Source: REEB95 sp050729835 (GTDB lineage Bacteria > Pseudomonadota > Alphaproteobacteria > ATCC43930 > CGMCC-115725). From it: 49,438 nucleotides of DNA. Positions 46,487 to 49,438 of this stretch are shown in pieces. The notes beneath the pieces are model-generated. The model had not been told where the DNA came from, did no database searches, and saw only the letters and a list, made by a program, of their open reading frames with translations. The stretch covers positions 1 through 49,438 of the forward strand of contig JBOHLS010000020.1 of NCBI GenBank assembly GCA_050729835.1. Direction: 5' to 3'. A program made the translations under genes and the position numbers. Position 1 is the stretch's first letter; each line of letters begins with the position of its first letter.

Positions 46487-47482
46487 CTAACGTTGCGCCT
46501 TGAGACCGACGCCTTGATCGACGAAGCGCAGCGTATAGGCCTGCTGGTATTTCATATCGGCCGGATAGAGTCCCTGTTTCGCCATCACGGTGAAGAACGC
46601 CCGCCAACGCGTATCGGTCATGGCACCGATCCCCAGCGTCTTGGCATCACCACCGTCAACGACGCCGTGACTCTTCATCGTCGCCCGCGCATAGGCCAGC
46701 AGCGCATCGGTCTGTTCGGGGTTGTCCTTCTTGATGAGCGCGTTGGCGGGCGCTGGATCACGGTTGAGATAGGCGTACCAGCCTTCGATCGAGGCGTCGA
46801 CGAAACGCCGTACCAGGCCGGGATTGTCATGTGCCAGCTTGGCCGAGGTCTCGATCAGCGAGCCGTAGCTGGCATAGCCGGAATCGGCGAGCAGGAAGAC
46901 CTGCGGATCGCCGCCCACCTGCCGGATCAAAAACGGCTCGCTGGTGAGATAGCCCTGCTGGATCGCCTTCGGATTGGTGAGGAACGGCGCCAGGTTGAAC
47001 GTGTAGGGACGGATCTGCGCGTCGGTATAGCCGAACCGCGCCTTGAGAAAGAGCCACCAGCCGACCCGCGTGTCGCCGCCGACCATGATCGGCTTGCCCT
47101 TGAGGCTCGCCAGATCCTTGAAGCCGGCAGAGCGATGCGCGATCAGCACGGCCGGGTCTTTCTGGAACAGCGCTGCCACGGCGACCAGCGGGATGTTCTG
47201 CTGCCGGACATTGAGCGGCAGGAAGCTGTTCGAGACGATGGCGAAATCGAGCCGCCCGGCGGCGAGCAGCTGCGTCTGGTTGATCTGCGGCCCGCCCTGG
47301 CGCAGTTCGACCTCGATGCCGTGCCGCGCATAGATGCCTTCGGCGATGGCCGCGTAATAGCCGCCGTGCTCGGCCTCGGCGCGCCAATCCGTGCCGAAGA
47401 CGACGTGGTCGAGCGCCCAGGCCGGCTGACTCATGATCAGGGCCAGCAACAACGGCAACAGACGCAGTCCGACTTTTTTCAT
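46487..47482 (-). CDS. ABC substrate-binding protein, NMT1/THI5-like
   Basis: A 331-aa periplasmic protein: signal peptide GLRLLPLLLALIMSQPAWAL, then FGTDWRAEAEHGGYYAAIAE and GIYARHGIEVELRQGGPQIN, the NMT1-family start. AGRLDFAIVSNSFLPLNV, LKGKPIMVGGDTRVGWWLFL and QVFLLADSGYASYGSLIETS follow. The AEAEHGGYY pattern is seen in binders of pyrimidine- or flavin-like compounds. There is no TPP riboswitch upstream, so import of a thiamine precursor is possible but unsupported. Four bases separate it from the ATPase gene. Confidence 0.88.
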   Translation of the reverse strand: MKKVGLRLLPLLLALIMSQPAWALDHVVFGTDWRAEAEHGGYYAAIAEGIYARHGIEVELRQGGPQINQTQLLAAGRLDFAIVSNSFLPLNVRQQNIPLVAVAALFQKDPAVLIAHRSAGFKDLASLKGKPIMVGGDTRVGWWLFLKARFGYTDAQIRPYTFNLAPFLTNPKAIQQGYLTSEPFLIRQVGGDPQVFLLADSGYASYGSLIETSAKLAHDNPGLVRRFVDASIEGWYAYLNRDPAPANALIKKDNPEQTDALLAYARATMKSHGVVDGGDAKTLGIGAMTDTRWRAFFTVMAKQGLYPADMKYQQAYTLRFVDQGVGLKAQR

Positions 47483-47585
47483 CCCCCACCTCGCCGCGCC
47501 TTCTTAGCCCAAGCCGTCACGCGGCAACAGAGCGGCGTTGGACCGACAGCGCGACATCGACGGACGGCGATCCGAACGGCGTCGA

Positions 47586-47825
47586 TCAATGCCGATCGTC
47601 GTCGCGCCGGCCGCCGGCTGCGTCGTCGTAACCCTTGTAGTGCGAATAGAACAGCAGGGCCATCAGCCCACCGGCAAGACCGAGCGTCGCCAGCCCACCC
47701 AGGATCAGCGCGATATAGCCCGACGTCGACATCTCCACGGCGCCCATCGAAATCCACGCCCAGACCGCCACCGAGGCAGCCGAGAGTGCGAGGATGGCAG
47801 CGACAGCGATACCGAGCTTGGTCAT
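47586..47825 (-). CDS. Small two-span membrane protein (79 aa)
   Basis: ATG 47825 opens MTKLGIAVAAILALSAASVA, continuing VWAWISMG (first helix), then YIALILGGLATLGLAGGLMA (second helix) and a charged tail YKGYDDAAGGRRDDDRH. Two helices with an acidic C-terminus are all that can be said. A longer start at 47885 would add a polar stretch including HNQDHGH and is less likely. It lies 103 bp upstream of the ABC operon on the same strand and may be its first gene, but no link is known. Confidence 0.7.
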   Translation of the reverse strand: MTKLGIAVAAILALSAASVAVWAWISMGAVEMSTSGYIALILGGLATLGLAGGLMALLFYSHYKGYDDAAGGRRDDDRH

Positions 47826-47988
47826 ATGTCCGTGATCCTGGTTGTGCCTGATCATAAAACGCCCGTAGGCCAGGGAAAGCGCCAAGAACGAGCGACTATG
47901 TCAGGCTGGCTGTCCTAAATATGGGCATTATGTACTTGACAAAAGTGACGCAAGGGCTAGGATACGGCCATAACCGAGGGGATTTCCC

Positions 47989-48918
47989 ATGGCCGACTTA
48001 CAAAGCCCGATGTTCACAAACGAGGATGCAGCCCGCGCCGCGCTAGAAGCGCTCGTATGGCCGAACGGCCCCGTGTGCCCGCATTGCGGCGCGACGGATC
48101 GCCAAGCCAAGGTTGAGGGCACCAAGAAGTCCCATCGTCCGGGTCTGCACTACTGCAACCACTGTCAGGGTACATACACCGCGACGGTTGGCACGGTATT
48201 CGAGCGTTCCAAGGTGCCGCTGTCCAAGTGGTGGCTCGCCTGCCATCTCATGTCATCGAGCAAGAAAGGCGTCTCGGCGCACCAGCTACATCGCATGCTC
48301 GGCGTGACCTATAAAACCGCGTGGTTTATGGCGCATCGCATCCGCGAAGCCATGACGGTTATGAGTCCCGGCTCGCTCGGCGGCGAAGGCAAGACGATTG
48401 AATCGGATGAAATGTATTACGGCCCGAAGGATCGCGTTCCCGGCCAGCGCAAGGCCCGTCGCGGAACTGGCGGCAAGCACAAGGTGGTCGCTTTGGTCGA
48501 GCGTGGCGGCCCCGTGCGTTCCTTCCATGTCGAGAAAATCGACTATCCGACCGTCAGTCGCATCCTGCTCGGCAACGCTTCGCCGGAAAGCCACCTTATG
48601 ACCGACGCGGCTGGGCCTCCGGGCGCGGGCGCAAAGTTTGCCAGCCACCAGACCGTCAAACACACCGCTGGCGAGTACGTGCGCGGCAACGTTCACACCA
48701 ACACCATCGAGGGCTATTTCGGTTTGTTCCAACGCGGCATGCGCGGCATCTACCAGCATTGCGAGCCGCAACACCTACAGCGCTATTTGAACGAATTTGA
48801 TTTCCGCTACTCACACCGCAAGATCACAGACGCCGAGCGTACCGATAAGCTTGTCACTGGCATCCGCGGGAAGCGCCTGACCTATCGGCGGCCTAACGAA
48901 GCCCGGCCCGTTCGCTAA
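47989..48918 (+). CDS. IS1595-family transposase, ISXO2-like, complete
   Basis: A 309-aa transposase. A zinc-binding N-terminal part has CPHCGATDRQA and LHYCNHCQGTYTATVGTVFE. The catalytic domain holds TIESDEMYYGPKDR (first Asp), SHLMTDAAGPPG (second Asp) and the HTNTIEGYFGLFQRGMRGIY block with Asn and His typical of the family's DDN/E core. LNEFDFRYSHRKITDAERTD closes it. ATG 47989 follows GAGGGGATTTCCC. GC content is lower than in the neighbourhood. GTCCTAAA at 47912-47919 and TTTAGGAC at 48978-48985 may be parts of terminal inverted repeats, which would give an element of about 1.07 kb; this is uncertain. Confidence 0.92.
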   Translation: MADLQSPMFTNEDAARAALEALVWPNGPVCPHCGATDRQAKVEGTKKSHRPGLHYCNHCQGTYTATVGTVFERSKVPLSKWWLACHLMSSSKKGVSAHQLHRMLGVTYKTAWFMAHRIREAMTVMSPGSLGGEGKTIESDEMYYGPKDRVPGQRKARRGTGGKHKVVALVERGGPVRSFHVEKIDYPTVSRILLGNASPESHLMTDAAGPPGAGAKFASHQTVKHTAGEYVRGNVHTNTIEGYFGLFQRGMRGIYQHCEPQHLQRYLNEFDFRYSHRKITDAERTDKLVTGIRGKRLTYRRPNEARPVR

Positions 48919-49079
48919 GGGCGCTGCAAAGCTTGCCGCTTTGCTGGCTTTGTTCGATCTGACCGGCGGCGAGTCGCTTTAGGACTCGATTTCAAAGGCT
49001 GATGCGGCTTGTGCGGCATCCGGGACAGTTGGCCCATGATGCGTGCCGCTTCCGACAGATTGCTATCCGGTTTTTTCAT
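48915..49079 (-). CDS. 54-aa basic passenger-like protein
   Basis: ATG 49079 gives MKKPDSNLSEAARIMGQLSR, then MPHKPHQPLKSSPKATRRRS and DRTKPAKRQALQRP. It is strongly basic and Pro/Lys-rich. Its stop overlaps the transposase stop convergently (TAG 48915-48917 against TAA 48916-48918), and its ATG overlaps the preceding gene's TGA (ATGA). Small basic proteins with an RMPxKPH motif are often found beside ISXO2-like transposases, from memory. It may be nucleic-acid binding. Confidence 0.6.
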   Translation of the reverse strand: MKKPDSNLSEAARIMGQLSRMPHKPHQPLKSSPKATRRRSDRTKPAKRQALQRP

Positions 49080-49306
49080 GGTGCATTGGCGGCAAGCGTA
49101 AGGGCGCCTCCGCTCTTCTTCGCTTCCTTGATTTCTTGCGCCATTGCTAGGACGACGCTTTCGGCAGAACTGAAAAGTACGCGAGCGTCAATTTCTTGCA
49201 ACACGACCTCGCGCGGATGGATAACGGGATTGCGATCATAGTCTTTGATAACTTCAATTTGTTTTACGGTGCGTTGTTCTGGCGCCGGATTGGCGCCGTC
49301 ATCAAT
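49076..49306 (-). CDS. Hypothetical helical protein beside the IS, start unresolved
   Basis: The open frame reads IDDGANPAPEQRTVKQIEVI, then DYDRNPVIHPREVVLQEIDA and SAESVVLAMAQEIKEAKKSG, ending LTLAANAP before TGA 49076. It is acidic/amphipathic and looks coding, yet no ATG, GTG or TTG precedes residue 35; the frame opens only after a TAG at 49322-49324. ATT 49306 is given as the nominal start; GTG 49204 is the first normal codon. A 5' truncation by IS activity is the easiest explanation. It is coupled to the 54-aa gene by ATGA. Confidence 0.35.
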   Translation of the reverse strand: MDDGANPAPEQRTVKQIEVIKDYDRNPVIHPREVVLQEIDARVLFSSAESVVLAMAQEIKEAKKSGGALTLAANAP

Positions 49307-49331
49307 GAGTTTGGGGCTGGCCTAGATAAAC

Positions 49332-49438
49332 CTATAGTAAATCGCGTTTTGCCCAGGCCAGTAACATTCTGTGGAGGTTGCGTGTCGGGCGGTAGTTGAA
49401 GCGCCACTCGCACTCCTTGAGGAACAAAGGGAAGTGCT
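49332..49438 (-). CDS. IS1595-like transposase, C-terminal end only (runs off the window)
   Basis: From the right edge inward the minus strand encodes HFPLFLKECEWRFNYRPTRN then LHRMLLAWAKRDLL and TAG. The HFPLFLKECEWRFNY block is the conserved end of another subgroup of IS1595-type transposases and differs clearly from the complete one at 47989-48918. The N-terminal part lies outside the window, so completeness is unknown. Two small genes follow it on the same strand. Confidence 0.75.
   Translation of the reverse strand, partial: HFPLFLKECEWRFNYRPTRNLHRMLLAWAKRDLL

Noticed and set aside
46487..47482. Assigning the ABC importer to thiamine-precursor uptake (ThiXYZ)
   Set aside because: NMT1-like binding proteins serve many substrates, and there is no TPP riboswitch before this operon while both thi loci here have one.
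49002..49399. Two plus-strand frames near the right edge
   Set aside because: The minus strand carries better coding there (coupled small genes and a transposase end), so the plus frames are shadows.

Overview
The window is GC-rich chromosomal DNA from an alphaproteobacterium, most likely Rhodospirillales-like. The evidence is the tuf / tRNA-Gly / tRNA-Tyr / rlmB block, a SAM-II riboswitch in front of an O-succinylhomoserine sulfhydrylase gene (a mainly alphaproteobacterial arrangement), a holin of the gene-transfer-agent type, a Flp/Fap pilin, and dispersed palindromes of the kind common in alphaproteobacteria. The exact lineage cannot be fixed from the sequence alone.

Layout. 1-1.4 kb: start of tuf, tRNA-Gly(TCC), tRNA-Tyr(GTA), rlmB and tRNA-Thr(TGT). 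1.4-3.25 kb: a small region between the 3' end of tRNA-Thr and a second 37-bp copy of that end (35/37 identical). This is an att-like pair around a 1.8-kb island with only tiny genes and no integrase. 3.3-5.3 kb: degraded and small secreted genes, including a frameshifted secreted protein and a methyltransferase pseudogene. 5.3-16.7 kb: a surface-polysaccharide locus (WecA/MraY-type initiating transferase, NAD-dependent epimerase, O-antigen-ligase-like protein, GT4 glycosyltransferase, YdcF-type protein, WbpM/CapD dehydratase, rmlA, rmlB, a HAD phosphatase) whose minus-strand arm is translationally coupled to panC. 17-20 kb: an IS3 remnant, then an ECF sigma / anti-sigma pair divergent from a FAS1 (fasciclin) protein gene.

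20-28 kb: thiamine synthesis. thiC has its own TPP riboswitch, and a second TPP riboswitch precedes thiO-(17-codon ORF)-thiS-thiG-thiE. A lipoprotein, a DoxX protein, an orphan Flp pilin and a GST lie between. 28-37.6 kb: housekeeping and transport genes (APH-like kinase, aspartate dehydrogenase, msrB with a 52-aa membrane partner, HrpB helicase, two MFS transporters). 37.6-40.6 kb: a lysis-like cassette (3-TM holin, 32-aa membrane peptide, lytic transglycosylase) split by a lower-GC Fic toxin/AMPylase gene. A 97-bp duplicated piece of the transglycosylase gene lies on each side of fic. 40.8-47.8 kb: VOC protein, GNAT remnant, XRE-S24 regulator, SAM-II-controlled metZ, MaoC hydratase and an NMT1-type ABC importer. 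47.9-49.4 kb: a full IS1595/ISXO2-like transposase, two small convergent passenger-like genes, and the C-terminal end of a second IS1595-like transposase at the window edge.

The most unusual features are the tRNA-Thr mini-island, the Fic insertion inside a holin/transglycosylase cassette with operator-like inverted repeats, thiO lacking any normal start codon between its riboswitch and its FAD-binding motif, the double-overlapping 17-codon ORF between thiO and thiS, and several families of dispersed palindromes.
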